Counted from the stretch's first letter, positions 7,726-16,184 are shown. The stretch: 64,000 nt of DNA from Microbacterium luteolum (GCF_039533965.1 NZ_BAAAUN010000001.1:992001-1056000); one strand, 5' to 3'. Notes: generated by a model not told the origin, from the letters alone. Program-made: numbers and translations.

Positions 7726-9519
7726 ATGTTCTTTGCGGTGAGTCTGCACCCGGCCGAGAGTGCGGAGCGCGTCGATCGCGCGGCCCTGCTCCATGCCCGC
7801 CATCTCTCCGAGACGGCTCGATTCGGAGAGCTGGCCCGACGCGAATTCGACGGCGGCTCTCTGTACTGGGACGGCGGCTCGACGCATGCCGACCTCTTCG
7901 ACGCTCCCGACGGCGGCGGATTCCTGCTCCGCGGCGGCTACATCTCCGGATCCGACGAGTGGACCGAAGGGACGCACGCGACCGAGCATCCCGACATCTG
8001 GGGCGAGTTCGCGGCAGTTCGCGTTCGTCCGGCGGCACAGGGCTCACAGGTCGATGTGTGGGCGGATCGGGCAGGCTCCTGGCCGCTGTACCACGGCAGC
8101 GACGGACGCCGCAGCGTGATCTCCAACGACCCGCATTTCGTCGCGGTCGCTCTCGGCTTCACGGCCCTCAGCGCGCAGGGCTCCTACGAGCTCCTGGCGT
8201 ACTATCACGCGATCGGCCGGGAGACGACCCTCCGCGGCGTCTTCGCCCTCGTGGCCGGCGAGGCGCTGCAGGCGACGACCGACGTCGACGGCTCATCCGC
8301 ACTCCGGCTGCATCGCCGGTGGATCCCGCGCTACTCGCAGTCCACCGCGAGCATCGATGAGACCTACGAGGCGCTGCGTGACTCGGTCGCGCAGATCGGC
8401 CCCCTGCACGACCCGGACCGCACGCTCACGCTGACGATCTCCGGCGGCCTCGACAGCAGGCTCACCCTCGGCGTCCTTGCTGAAGCCGGTCCGCAAAGGC
8501 CCGAGGCGGTGACCCTCGATCTCTCCACGCCGGAGGAACTCGAGATCGCTCACCGGGTCGCGACCACGCTCGGGTTCCCGCATCGGACCGCGCGGCTCGA
8601 CGACCTGTCCCTGCAGGCGGCGAGGTCCGGATGGTCGCTCACCGGCGGCCAGGTCTCCGTCCACGCGGCCGCCGGCAACATCCTCGCCTACGAGGTAGCC
8701 GGGAAGGCGGCGAACGGCGACGTCACCCTCGTCGGCGCCTGGCCGGGCGATTGCCTGATCGGCTCCTACGTGCCGGTGACGCCGCTGATGCTCTCCCGCG
8801 CCTCGCGCGGCTGGGCGCTGCGGGACTGGTCCCGCAAGCGCGCTCCGCTCTGGCGGGTGCGCGGGGTCGAGGTCGCCGGCCCCCGCGCGAAGCGCATCGC
8901 ACGTGCGGCCCACGCCTCGCTGAGCCGCAGCGTCCTGCGCTCTCCCGGTCGATCGGCGGCTCAGGCGATCAGCGCGTGGGCGATGTTCGAACGTCAGCCG
9001 CGCTTCAGCTACGTGAGTCCCGCGATCCTTTCCCACGACGTGCTGGCCGTTACTCCGGTCCTCGCCGGCCGCTACGTGGATGCGCTCCTCACCCTCGGCC
9101 CGACGGACATCATGGCGAAGAACTACTACCGCCGGATGATCTCGTCGCGTCTCGTCTCGCTGCGAGGCGTGCCCAATGCGAACACCGGAGCGCCTGTCAC
9201 GCCCGCCCCCGAGCTGCCTCCGCGCTTCCCTCGCACGCGACCGGAGCTCTTCGCTCTTCTGCCGACATCGATCCAGGAGTTCGTGCGCCGGCTGCGACCG
9301 GCGAATCACTACATCGGCACTCCGGCGCCCACTGCTGAGACCGAGTTCTGGAATGGGCTGTTCGCTGCCGAAGGCGTCGAGGCTCGAGTGGAGCTGGATG
9401 GCGTCACCGTGGACGCGCGCACGTCCGGCGATCTCCATGTCGGCAGCGTCGCACTGGCGCTCTCCTGGTCCCGGAGATACCTCGAAGAGGCTTCCGCGGA
9501 GCTCGACGCAGCTTCTTAG
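7726..9519 (+). CDS. asparagine-synthase-like protein lacking the N-terminal Cys
   Basis: The 597-residue protein contains a PP-loop SGGLDSR at residues 239-245 and the general layout of class B asparagine synthases: an Ntn-like N-terminal domain with DRAGSWPLYH around residue 110, then a synthetase domain. The start MFFAVS lacks the Cys2 nucleophile required for glutamine hydrolysis, so it cannot release ammonia by the usual route. Family members lacking that Cys are known to use other amine donors or free ammonia, for example beta-lactam synthetase. A GGAGGAGG ribosome-binding site supports ATG 7726. It is the last gene of the amidino-sugar operon, so amidation of a uronic acid is a reasonable guess, unproven. 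Confidence 0.75.
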   Translation: MFFAVSLHPAESAERVDRAALLHARHLSETARFGELARREFDGGSLYWDGGSTHADLFDAPDGGGFLLRGGYISGSDEWTEGTHATEHPDIWGEFAAVRVRPAAQGSQVDVWADRAGSWPLYHGSDGRRSVISNDPHFVAVALGFTALSAQGSYELLAYYHAIGRETTLRGVFALVAGEALQATTDVDGSSALRLHRRWIPRYSQSTASIDETYEALRDSVAQIGPLHDPDRTLTLTISGGLDSRLTLGVLAEAGPQRPEAVTLDLSTPEELEIAHRVATTLGFPHRTARLDDLSLQAARSGWSLTGGQVSVHAAAGNILAYEVAGKAANGDVTLVGAWPGDCLIGSYVPVTPLMLSRASRGWALRDWSRKRAPLWRVRGVEVAGPRAKRIARAAHASLSRSVLRSPGRSAAQAISAWAMFERQPRFSYVSPAILSHDVLAVTPVLAGRYVDALLTLGPTDIMAKNYYRRMISSRLVSLRGVPNANTGAPVTPAPELPPRFPRTRPELFALLPTSIQEFVRRLRPANHYIGTPAPTAETEFWNGLFAAEGVEARVELDGVTVDARTSGDLHVGSVALALSWSRRYLEEASAELDAAS

Positions 9520-10673
9520 GCCGAGTGCGCGATCGCGCGAACGGCCGTCACCCAGTTCTCCACCTGCACCTCGGCGGAGAGCGCGCGGGCGTTCGCCTGC
9601 ACGACGGCCTTGAACTCGTCGACCGCCGCCGGGGTGAGGCCGTTCAGCGCGGCGAGGATGCTGCTCTCGGAGAAGTCCTCGGTCACGATCCCAAGCCCGT
9701 CGCGGGTGACGATGCTCGCCATCTCGATCGACGGCCCGACGATGATGCCGAGTCGCGCCTGCACGAAGTCGAAGAACTTGTTCGGCAGCGCGAGGGCGTT
9801 GTTCTCACTCGTCGGCGGGAGCACGTGGATGCCGAGATCGTAGTCGTGCAGCACGTCGATCAGTTCGGCCTGCGACACCGGCTCGCGCACGGTGATCCGC
9901 GGTCCGAGCTCGTCGGCGAGAGCGACGAGCTGCTCGCGGTCCGTCGGCGGGTTGTAGGTCAGGTAGAGGTCGAGGCTGACGTCAGCGGTCGAAGCGGCGA
10001 CGGCGCGCATGATCTCCGCGAGACCGCGCTCCCGGAAGGGGTTGCCACTGTGGACCAGCCGGATGGGAGTCTGCGTCGAGGTGGGAGCGAAATCCCGGAA
10101 CGGTGTCGCGTTCGTCACCACTCCGGCATCGAGGCCGTACTCGCGATAGCGTTTCGCGATCTCGCGGCCGACGGTCGTGGACGACCGGACGCGCGAGGCG
10201 AACCGCGTGATGAGCCATGTCCAGTACCGGCGCTGACGCAGCCCCAGCTTCGTCTCGTCGACCGGCAGCCCGGGATAGAACTCGTGAAGATCCGCATGCA
10301 CACGATCGGCGCCGACGAGCGAGATGGCGGCACCCAGCGTCTCTCCGTCGTTCGCCAGCACGGCGTCGAACGCACGACCCCTCAGACGTCTTCTCGTCTG
10401 CTGGACGAGGGGCAGATGATCGTAGGTCCAGCCGAACCACTCGCGTTCGCGGGCGATGTCATCGACGAGATTTCGCAGTCGTCCGAGCGGTCGCACATCC
10501 GCGGGGTCGAGAGTGACGTGTTCGACGCGGGGATCCGGCGATCCTCCCGGCGAGCACGTGGTGACCTCGTGGTCCTCGGCGAAGCGGCGCACCTGCTTGA
10601 TCACGCGAGGATCGATGTCGATCGCGTCGAAGGACAGGATGAGGAGCCTGGGGCGCGATGAGGCGCTCACCAC
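9516..10673 (-). CDS. glycosyltransferase family 4
   Basis: The 385-residue GT-B protein begins RPRLLILSFDAIDIDPRV, a DxRVxKQVRRFAED pattern seen in GT4 enzymes, and has a donor-domain segment with LALPNKFFDFVQARLGI near residue 300. The start is GTG with a second GTG immediately after; the upstream KASIII stop overlaps it, so it is probably co-translated with the acylation genes. Its stop overlaps that of the convergent asparagine-synthase-like gene by four bases (TTAG). Substrates unknown. Confidence 0.82.
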   Translation of the reverse strand: MVSASSRPRLLILSFDAIDIDPRVIKQVRRFAEDHEVTTCSPGGSPDPRVEHVTLDPADVRPLGRLRNLVDDIAREREWFGWTYDHLPLVQQTRRRLRGRAFDAVLANDGETLGAAISLVGADRVHADLHEFYPGLPVDETKLGLRQRRYWTWLITRFASRVRSSTTVGREIAKRYREYGLDAGVVTNATPFRDFAPTSTQTPIRLVHSGNPFRERGLAEIMRAVAASTADVSLDLYLTYNPPTDREQLVALADELGPRITVREPVSQAELIDVLHDYDLGIHVLPPTSENNALALPNKFFDFVQARLGIIVGPSIEMASIVTRDGLGIVTEDFSESSILAALNGLTPAAVDEFKAVVQANARALSAEVQVENWVTAVRAIAHSA

Positions 10674-11674
10674 GTCGCCACGAGCCCACCCCAGGACAGG
10701 CCGACGCCGAACCCGAGGAGCATGATCTTCATGCCCGGCTTGAGCACGCCGGTCCGTTCGGCATCGGCGAGCGCGATCGGGATCGTCGACGACACGGTGT
10801 TCCCGGATTCGGCCAGAGAGACGAAGAATCGGTCGGCCGGCACGCCGAGCTTCTTGCGCAGGTGCTCGAGCATGAACGCGTTCGCCTGGTGGAACACGAA
10901 GAGGTCGATGTCGCCCAGTTCCGCGCCCGCCTTCGCGAGGATCTCCTCGACGGTTCCCGGAACGACGCGCAACGTGAAGTTGAAGATGTCCGGGCCGTCC
11001 ATGTACAGGTCGTACCCGCTGCTGTCGAGCTCGCGAGCCGCAGCATCGGCTTTGGGCTGGATTCCCGCACCCCGCCGCAGGCCTCCGTTGGGCACGATGA
11101 GGCTCTTCGCCCCCGCGCCGTCCGTCCCGTAGGTGATGGCGGTGATCGACGCCGCATCACCGTCGTCTGTCACGAGGGTCGCTGCTGCGCCGTCGCCGAA
11201 GATGGTCCGCACGGATTTGTCAGCGGGGTTGATGAATTTCGTGTAAGTGTCAGCGGTGATCACCAGAACGCGTCGCGCCTGCCCCGACTCGATGAGCCCC
11301 TTGGCGAGTCCGAGTCCGTAGATGTATCCCGAGCACCCGAGCGTGATGTCGGTCGCGCCCGCCGATGTCGGCAGTCCGAGGGCGTCCTGGACGATGCAGG
11401 CCGTGGACGGCAGGTAGTAGTCAGGGCTCTGCGTGCAGACGATCAGGTAGTCGATCGACTGCGGATCGATGTCGCGATTCGCGAAGAGCGCGCGGCCGGC
11501 AGCGATCGCGAGATCCGATGAGAATTCGTCAGGGCCGGAGATGTGCCGGCGGTCGATGCCGGTCTTCGCCGAGATCTTCTCGACGCTCCACTCCGGGAAC
11601 TCGCGAGACAGGTCCTCGTTCGTGAGAACCTCATCGGGAAGGAAATAGTCGACGGCAGCGATCCGGGCACCCAT
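10667..11674 (-). CDS. 3-oxoacyl-ACP synthase III-type ketosynthase (FabH-like)
   Basis: The 335-residue thiolase-fold enzyme keeps the full KASIII triad: Cys114 in TLGCSGYIYG, His262 in FHQANAF and Asn292 in SGNTVSS. KASIII enzymes condense an acyl-CoA with malonyl-ACP. It lies 62 nt downstream of a dedicated acyl carrier protein gene and opposite an LpxD-like N-acyltransferase, rather than in a fab operon, which points to making a special short acyl chain for sugar decoration. It appears to have its own leaderless promoter (TAGAAT, 6 nt before ATG) and overlaps the downstream glycosyltransferase gene by 7 nt. The exact acyl product is not predictable from sequence. Confidence 0.88.
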   Translation of the reverse strand: MGARIAAVDYFLPDEVLTNEDLSREFPEWSVEKISAKTGIDRRHISGPDEFSSDLAIAAGRALFANRDIDPQSIDYLIVCTQSPDYYLPSTACIVQDALGLPTSAGATDITLGCSGYIYGLGLAKGLIESGQARRVLVITADTYTKFINPADKSVRTIFGDGAAATLVTDDGDAASITAITYGTDGAGAKSLIVPNGGLRRGAGIQPKADAAARELDSSGYDLYMDGPDIFNFTLRVVPGTVEEILAKAGAELGDIDLFVFHQANAFMLEHLRKKLGVPADRFFVSLAESGNTVSSTIPIALADAERTGVLKPGMKIMLLGFGVGLSWGGLVATW

Positions 11675-11680
11675 GGACCC

Positions 11681-11686
11681 ATTCTA
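11681..11686 (-). promoter_or_regulatory. -10 box, leaderless start of the KASIII gene
   Basis: TAGAAT lies exactly 6 nt upstream of the ATG at 11674. Confidence 0.55.
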
Positions 11687-11736
11687 TGGTGACCGGGCCA
11701 TGCGTGCGGGAGGCCGACGCCGCGGCCGGGGCCCGC

Positions 11737-11973
11737 CTACGCCGCGTCGGTCGAGCCGGCGGAGACGAGCGCGTGGAGATCGCGGACGGTCGCCGCGTTG
11801 GAGAGCTCATCAGCGTCGACGGTGACCCCGACCGTCTCGTCGACGTTCGCGATGAACTCGACGTTCGCGAGCGAGTCCCATCCCGCATCCTTCAGGTCAT
11901 CGTCCAGTGCGACCTGCGAAGCATCGACCTGGAGAATGTCGGCAACGAGTTCGATCAGCGCTTTCTCATCCAT
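11737..11973 (-). CDS. acyl carrier protein
   Basis: The 78-residue acidic protein has the phosphopantetheine-attachment motif as WDSLANVEF, with the modified Ser at about residue 34, and the helical pattern of ACPs. It should carry the growing or finished acyl chain for the adjacent KASIII and the divergent LpxD-like transferase. The purine-rich GGAGGA directly abuts the ATG, too close for a ribosome-binding site; together with TATGCT 6 nt upstream this reads better as a leaderless start. Whether it is modified by the general or a dedicated phosphopantetheinyl transferase cannot be seen here. Confidence 0.9.
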   Translation of the reverse strand: MDEKALIELVADILQVDASQVALDDDLKDAGWDSLANVEFIANVDETVGVTVDADELSNAATVRDLHALVSAGSTDAA

Positions 11974-11979
11974 TCCTCC

Positions 11980-11985
11980 AGCATA
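11980..11985 (-). promoter_or_regulatory. -10 box, leaderless start of the ACP gene
   Basis: TATGCT lies 6 nt upstream of the ATG at 11973; it faces the -10 of the LpxD-like gene in the same 58-nt divergent region. Confidence 0.55.
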
Positions 11986-12019
11986 CGACCGGTCGCCTCG
12001 TCTCCCGATTCCCGCGCGA

Positions 12020-12025
12020 TACAGT
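12020..12025 (+). promoter_or_regulatory. -10 box, leaderless start of the LpxD-like gene
   Basis: TACAGT lies 6 nt upstream of the ATG at 12032. Confidence 0.55.
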
Positions 12026-12031
12026 CAGAGA

Positions 12032-12952
12032 ATGAACTCAGAGATCTCCGCCGCCGCGGTGGCCCGCGCTCTCTCTGCTCCGCTGCGGGGCCGCGATCGC
12101 GTGCTCTCCGGGCTCGCACCGTTGGGCGCGGCGACGGCGGACCGTCTCACGTTCGTCGTGGATCCCGACGCGTACCGCGAGCAACTCGATGCCGCGCTCG
12201 CCGCCGGTGCCGTGGTCCTCGTGCCGCCGACTGTCGCCTCCGCGGGTGAGCATGACGGGGCCATCATCACCGTCGACAGCCCGCGCGCGGCGTTCGCCAT
12301 CGCGGTGGCGCAGTTCTTCGCTCGGACTCCCTCCCCGGGAATCGCCACGACAGCGAGGATCGACCCGGAAGCGTCCGTGCATCCCACCGCCAACATCGGG
12401 GAGTACTCGGTCGTGCGCGCCGGTGCCGTCATCGGAGCAGGAGCCGAGGTCCGCGACCACGTGATCATCGGGCACGACGTGCATGTCGGCGAGCACACCC
12501 TGATCAAGAGCCACGCCGTGGTCGGGGAAGAGGGATTCGGCATGGAGCGCGATTCCGCCGGCGACTACATCCGCATTCCCCACGTCGGCTCGGTCGTACT
12601 GGAGGATCATGTCGAGGTCGGGAACTTCGTCACCGTCTGCTCCGGCACCATCATCCCGACCCGCGTCGGGGACCACACCAAGATCGATGACCACGCGCAT
12701 ATCGCGCACAACTGCCAGATCGGACGCAACGTCATCCTCACCGCCGGGGTCACGTTGTCCGGGAGCGTCGTCATCGAGGACGACTCGTGGCTCGGGCCGA
12801 ATGCGTCGGTGATCCAGGGTGTGACGCTCGGCCGAGACTCGGTGCTCGGTATCGGAGCCGTCGCGATCAGGTCGATTCCCGCGAACGAGGTGCGCACGGG
12901 CAACCCGGCTCGTCGTCTGGGCGACAATCGGCCGGAACGATCGGGTCAGTAG
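12032..12952 (+). CDS. LpxD-like UDP-sugar N-acyltransferase
   Basis: The 306-residue protein has an N-terminal domain of about 105 residues that resembles the uridine-binding domain of LpxD, then a long left-handed beta-helix of hexapeptides. It carries the LpxD signature DDHAHIAHNCQIG, which includes the catalytic His of that family, around residues 218-230. LpxD proper moves a hydroxyacyl chain from ACP to the 2-amino group of a UDP-glucosamine derivative for lipid A, which an actinobacterium does not make. The divergent ACP and KASIII genes support an acyl-ACP donor, and the local aminotransferases offer an amino-sugar acceptor. The start at 12032 fits TACAGT 6 nt upstream. Its end overlaps the convergent deacetylase gene by 7 nt. 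Confidence 0.85.
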   Translation: MNSEISAAAVARALSAPLRGRDRVLSGLAPLGAATADRLTFVVDPDAYREQLDAALAAGAVVLVPPTVASAGEHDGAIITVDSPRAAFAIAVAQFFARTPSPGIATTARIDPEASVHPTANIGEYSVVRAGAVIGAGAEVRDHVIIGHDVHVGEHTLIKSHAVVGEEGFGMERDSAGDYIRIPHVGSVVLEDHVEVGNFVTVCSGTIIPTRVGDHTKIDDHAHIAHNCQIGRNVILTAGVTLSGSVVIEDDSWLGPNASVIQGVTLGRDSVLGIGAVAIRSIPANEVRTGNPARRLGDNRPERSGQ

Positions 12953-13623
12953 TTCTCAGCGGGCACCTTGTCGAACCACCAGAACGGGTGCGTGAGCACC
13001 TGCATCAGGGGCTCCTTGCCGACCCAGAGCGCGAAGTGTCCCTCACGCCAGTTGCCGCTGCTGTCGCTCAAGTACTTCATGTGCGGCATCATGAAGCGCG
13101 GTTCGTAGGAGTGGTAACGGACAGTGTCCGACCACTTCTCCAGCAGTTCTGCGGCGAACGCGAACCCACCGAGACGTGCGGGTTCGTGCAGGCTGAAACC
13201 GCCCAGCGGGCGCCCGACGGCGGTCTCGAAGACCGTTCGCTGCCGCTCCGCCCACTCGAAGTTGTCGCCGCCCAGCACCTCGCAGATACCGCCTTCGAGG
13301 TGCAGCTGCACCTCATGCCCGAGCTCCTCCATCTCGCGGATCATGAGGAGCGAGGGCAGGCTCATGAGGCTGTAGCCGCGCGCGTGCACGCGCAGGAAGA
13401 TCGACGACGTGCACCCCGCCTCCGCGTCGACACGCGCGACGCGCATGGCCTGCTCGATGCTGTTGTCGATGTCGTGCCGCAGCACGAGATGCTTGGGCTG
13501 CGGGTCGTCGAGGTACTCGCGAAAGCCGGTCACCGCATAGCCGTCATCGAGGTAGGCCTTCAGCGTGTCCGCGTAGTCCTTGAGCGAGAAGCCCAGCTTT
13601 CCGGGCTCAGGAGTGGTCATCAT
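12946..13623 (-). CDS. polysaccharide-deacetylase-like protein
   Basis: The 225-residue protein has LRHDID at residues 48-53, the Asp-bearing metal-binding motif of NodB-type deacetylases, a VQLHLEGG segment that may give the histidine ligands, and a C-terminal THPFWW that fits the family's last motif. It lacks a signal peptide, so it may act on a cytoplasmic lipid-linked or nucleotide sugar. It lies alone on the minus strand between plus-strand genes, overlapping the LpxD-like gene tail to tail. A role in trimming an N-acetyl group before re-acylation is a possible reading. No clear Shine-Dalgarno or -10 was found for the ATGATG start. Confidence 0.65.
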   Translation of the reverse strand: MMTTPEPGKLGFSLKDYADTLKAYLDDGYAVTGFREYLDDPQPKHLVLRHDIDNSIEQAMRVARVDAEAGCTSSIFLRVHARGYSLMSLPSLLMIREMEELGHEVQLHLEGGICEVLGGDNFEWAERQRTVFETAVGRPLGGFSLHEPARLGGFAFAAELLEKWSDTVRYHSYEPRFMMPHMKYLSDSSGNWREGHFALWVGKEPLMQVLTHPFWWFDKVPAENY

Positions 13624-13727
13624 CTGCCGTTCGTCTCACGCGCGTTCATCGGCTGTAGGTGCCGGCGCACTGTCCGCAATGATAGTGGCGACGGAGGGTG
13701 CACCCAGAATCGACGGGCCGCGCTGGA

Positions 13728-13733
13728 TAGACT
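13728..13733 (+). promoter_or_regulatory. -10 box upstream of a 12-codon leader
   Basis: TAGACT lies 6 nt upstream of an ATG at 13740 that opens a very short reading frame ending in the start codon of the next glycosyltransferase gene. Confidence 0.5.
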
Positions 13734-13739
13734 GGCCGC

Positions 13740-13778
13740 ATGATCGCCGTCCCCTCGGAGCACCGACAGAGCTCGTGA
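13740..13778 (+). CDS. possible 12-residue leaderless leader peptide
   Basis: The frame MIAVPSEHRQSS ends in TGA whose first bases overlap the GTG of the following glycosyltransferase (GTGA, 13775-13778). TAGACT sits 6 nt before its ATG, matching other leaderless starts here, while the glycosyltransferase's GTG has no well-spaced ribosome-binding site. Translational coupling through this mini-ORF would explain how that GTG is used. A sequencing frameshift that truncates the true N-terminus is the alternative. Confidence 0.35.
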   Translation: MIAVPSEHRQSS

Positions 13779-15022
13779 ATCGCAACAGTCTCCCGAGGTG
13801 GATCAACTCGCTCATCGACCGCATCGCGGACTCCCCGACGAGTCTGATCGGACAGATCGCCGCGCGCCGGCTCGGAGCACCCGCACCCGATGGCACCGTC
13901 CCATCGGTGTCGTTCGATGACCGCCCTGTTCGGGTCCTCATCGCTCCGGTCAACTACTCCGGGCAGGGCCGGGCCTGGGCCCGCGCACTCGAGGCCGCCG
14001 ACCCTGCCATCTCGGCGCGCAACATGGCCGTCGATGTACCGGGGGGCTTCGCCTTCGAATCCGACCTGGTCGTTCCGGTCGGCACCTATCACAACGGCAC
14101 CGAGTGGCAGGGGCGTCAGTTCGAAGCCGCCGCGTCGGCAACGCATGTCCTCATCGAAGCCGAGGAGCCTCCGTTCGGGCGTCTGCTCGGGCGCTCCGTC
14201 GCCGCCCAGACGGAAGCCCTTCTGCAGAGGGGCGTGGACGTCGCCTTCCTCGCGCACGGTACCGATGTCCGGCTTCCGTCTCGGCACATCGCGGGCAATC
14301 GCTGGTCGCACTACGCGGATGCCGGCGTCTACGCACCACGGGACGAGACCATCGCTGCACGCAACATCCGCTTCCTCGAGGCCAGCGGACGCCCGGTGTT
14401 CGTCTCCACGCCAGATCTGCTCCTCGACATTCCGAGCGCGCACTGGTGCCCTGTCGTCGTCGATCCGCCGCGCTGGGCAGCGCAGCGAGGCGAACGGCGA
14501 CCAGGGCCGTTGCGTGTGGCTCACGCGCCGTCCGTCTCCGTCATCAAGGGGACGCAGATGATCATGCCCGCCCTGCAGAACCTCGAGGCCGAGGGCGTGA
14601 TCGCTCTCCGCCTGATCCAGGGGGTGTCGAGCGCCGAGATGCCGAAGGCGTTCGCCGACGCCGACGTGGTGATCGATCAGATGAGGATCGGATCCTACGG
14701 GGTGGCCGCCTGCGAGGCGCTGGCCTCCGGCTGCGTCGTCGTGGGTCATCTGAACCCGCAGGTGCGCGACACGGTGCTCGCGCAGACAGGATCCGAGGTC
14801 CCGCTCGTCGAGGCGGACCCCGAGACGCTCGACGAGGTCATCCGCGACCTCGCAACACGGCTGGCGCGCGACGATCTCGAGCCCCTGCAGCGCACGGGCG
14901 TGGAGTTCGCCCATGACGTCCACGACGGCCGTCGCTCGGCTCGCGTCCTCGAAGAACACTGGATCGGGCGCAGCGCCGGCCCTCATCAGGAAGGAGGCGG
15001 TGAGCGTGCATCACGGAGTTGA
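13775..15022 (+). CDS. glycosyltransferase, paralogue A of three
   Basis: The 415-residue GT-B protein shows IAPVNYSGQGRAWARALEAA near residue 60, LIEAEEPPFG, AHGTDVRLPS, then the donor-domain HAPSVSVIKGT and the segment YGVAACEALASG. The same landmarks recur in order in the genes at 15006 and 17355. The GTG start is chosen by aligning NSLPRWINSLID with the equivalent ADMPAWMNRIID of the third paralogue; longer upstream frames lack this support. Its end overlaps the next gene by 17 nt. It probably adds one sugar of the surface glycan; donor unknown. Confidence 0.8.
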   Translation: MNRNSLPRWINSLIDRIADSPTSLIGQIAARRLGAPAPDGTVPSVSFDDRPVRVLIAPVNYSGQGRAWARALEAADPAISARNMAVDVPGGFAFESDLVVPVGTYHNGTEWQGRQFEAAASATHVLIEAEEPPFGRLLGRSVAAQTEALLQRGVDVAFLAHGTDVRLPSRHIAGNRWSHYADAGVYAPRDETIAARNIRFLEASGRPVFVSTPDLLLDIPSAHWCPVVVDPPRWAAQRGERRPGPLRVAHAPSVSVIKGTQMIMPALQNLEAEGVIALRLIQGVSSAEMPKAFADADVVIDQMRIGSYGVAACEALASGCVVVGHLNPQVRDTVLAQTGSEVPLVEADPETLDEVIRDLATRLARDDLEPLQRTGVEFAHDVHDGRRSARVLEEHWIGRSAGPHQEGGGERASRS

Positions 15023-16184
15023 AGCGTTGTGGACCCGTCTACCCAAGCCCGCACAGGATGCGATCGCCTCTGGTGTCGATCGGCTGCGGGGCGTGGTCCC
15101 CCCGCCTCCGCCAGTCCCGGATCTCGACAAGCCGTACCGGATGCTCGTCGGTCCGGTCAACTACGCCGGACAGGGCTACCGCTGGTCCCGTGCCGCGGAG
15201 ACGTCCGGCGAGGTGTCCGCACGCAACTATGTGCACGCGGAGAACAATCTGCTGCAGTACCCCGCGGACTACGTCGTCTCCTGGCGGACGTCGGAACACT
15301 CCCGCGCATGGCAGCGCCAGATGGTCGAGGTCGTGCGCGCCCACTACACGCACGTCCTCATCGAGGCCTGCTTCCCCATCTTCGGGGGGATGTTCGGCGG
15401 TGACCTCCGCCGTCAGGTCGCGCTGCTCCAGCAGGCGGGCGTCGTCGTCGGGATGGCGGCGCACGGCACCGAGGTGCGGTTGCCCTCGACCCACCTCACG
15501 AGCACTCCGTGGTCCCACTTCACGGACAGCGACGCCGAGTGGGTGGCAGCGGAGAAGGTCGAGGCGGTGGTCGCCGACAATCTCCGGGTCATCGAAGACC
15601 TCGCGCTGCCCACGTTCGTCTCGACAGCCGGGCTGCTCGTCGATCTCCCCCGTGCGCACTTCCTGGGCGTCGTGATCGATCCTGAGCGCTGGGCGAACGA
15701 CGCACCTCTCCTCGAGCGCGACCGCCCACGCGTCGTGCACGCGCCCACCAACCCGCACGTGAAGGGGACGCCTCTGATCGTGCCGACGGCTCAACGACTC
15801 CACGACGAGGGCCTGATCGAATTCATCCAGCTCGAGAGAACGCCCAACGAGGAGATGCCGGGTGTCCTCGCTTCGGCCGACGTGGTGCTGGATCAGTTCC
15901 GCGTCGGCGACTACGGCGTCGCCGCCTGCGAGACGATGGCCGCGGGCCGGGTGGTGCTCGCCCACGCCACGGACCAGGTGCGCGCAGAGGTGGAGCGACG
16001 TGCCGGCATCCCCCTGCCGATACCCGAGACCACACCTGACTCCCTCGAGGACGTGCTCCGAGACATCGTCGCCCGACGCGACCATTACCGCGATATCGCG
16101 CGATCCGGTCCCGACTTCGTGCGCCGGCTTCACGACGGCTCCTTCTCGCGAGACGTCCTGGTGCGGGACTTCTTCTCGGTATGA
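15006..16184 (+). CDS. glycosyltransferase, paralogue B of three
   Basis: The 392-residue protein shares VGPVNYAGQGYRWSRA, LIEACFPIFGG, AHGTEVRLPS, HAPTNPHVKGT and YGVAACETMAAG with the flanking paralogues. An AAGGAGG ribosome-binding site at 14991-14997 is 8 nt from the GTG at 15006, better than the GTG at 15000. Translation overlaps the previous gene's last 17 nt, so the two are coupled, and its stop overlaps the next start (ATGA). Confidence 0.82.
   Translation: MHHGVEALWTRLPKPAQDAIASGVDRLRGVVPPPPPVPDLDKPYRMLVGPVNYAGQGYRWSRAAETSGEVSARNYVHAENNLLQYPADYVVSWRTSEHSRAWQRQMVEVVRAHYTHVLIEACFPIFGGMFGGDLRRQVALLQQAGVVVGMAAHGTEVRLPSTHLTSTPWSHFTDSDAEWVAAEKVEAVVADNLRVIEDLALPTFVSTAGLLVDLPRAHFLGVVIDPERWANDAPLLERDRPRVVHAPTNPHVKGTPLIVPTAQRLHDEGLIEFIQLERTPNEEMPGVLASADVVLDQFRVGDYGVAACETMAAGRVVLAHATDQVRAEVERRAGIPLPIPETTPDSLEDVLRDIVARRDHYRDIARSGPDFVRRLHDGSFSRDVLVRDFFSV

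Noticed and set aside
10667..12952. Lipid A biosynthesis or a fatty-acid synthesis operon
   Set aside because: No other lpx or fab genes are in the window, and the gene set is embedded among surface-glycan genes of an actinobacterium.
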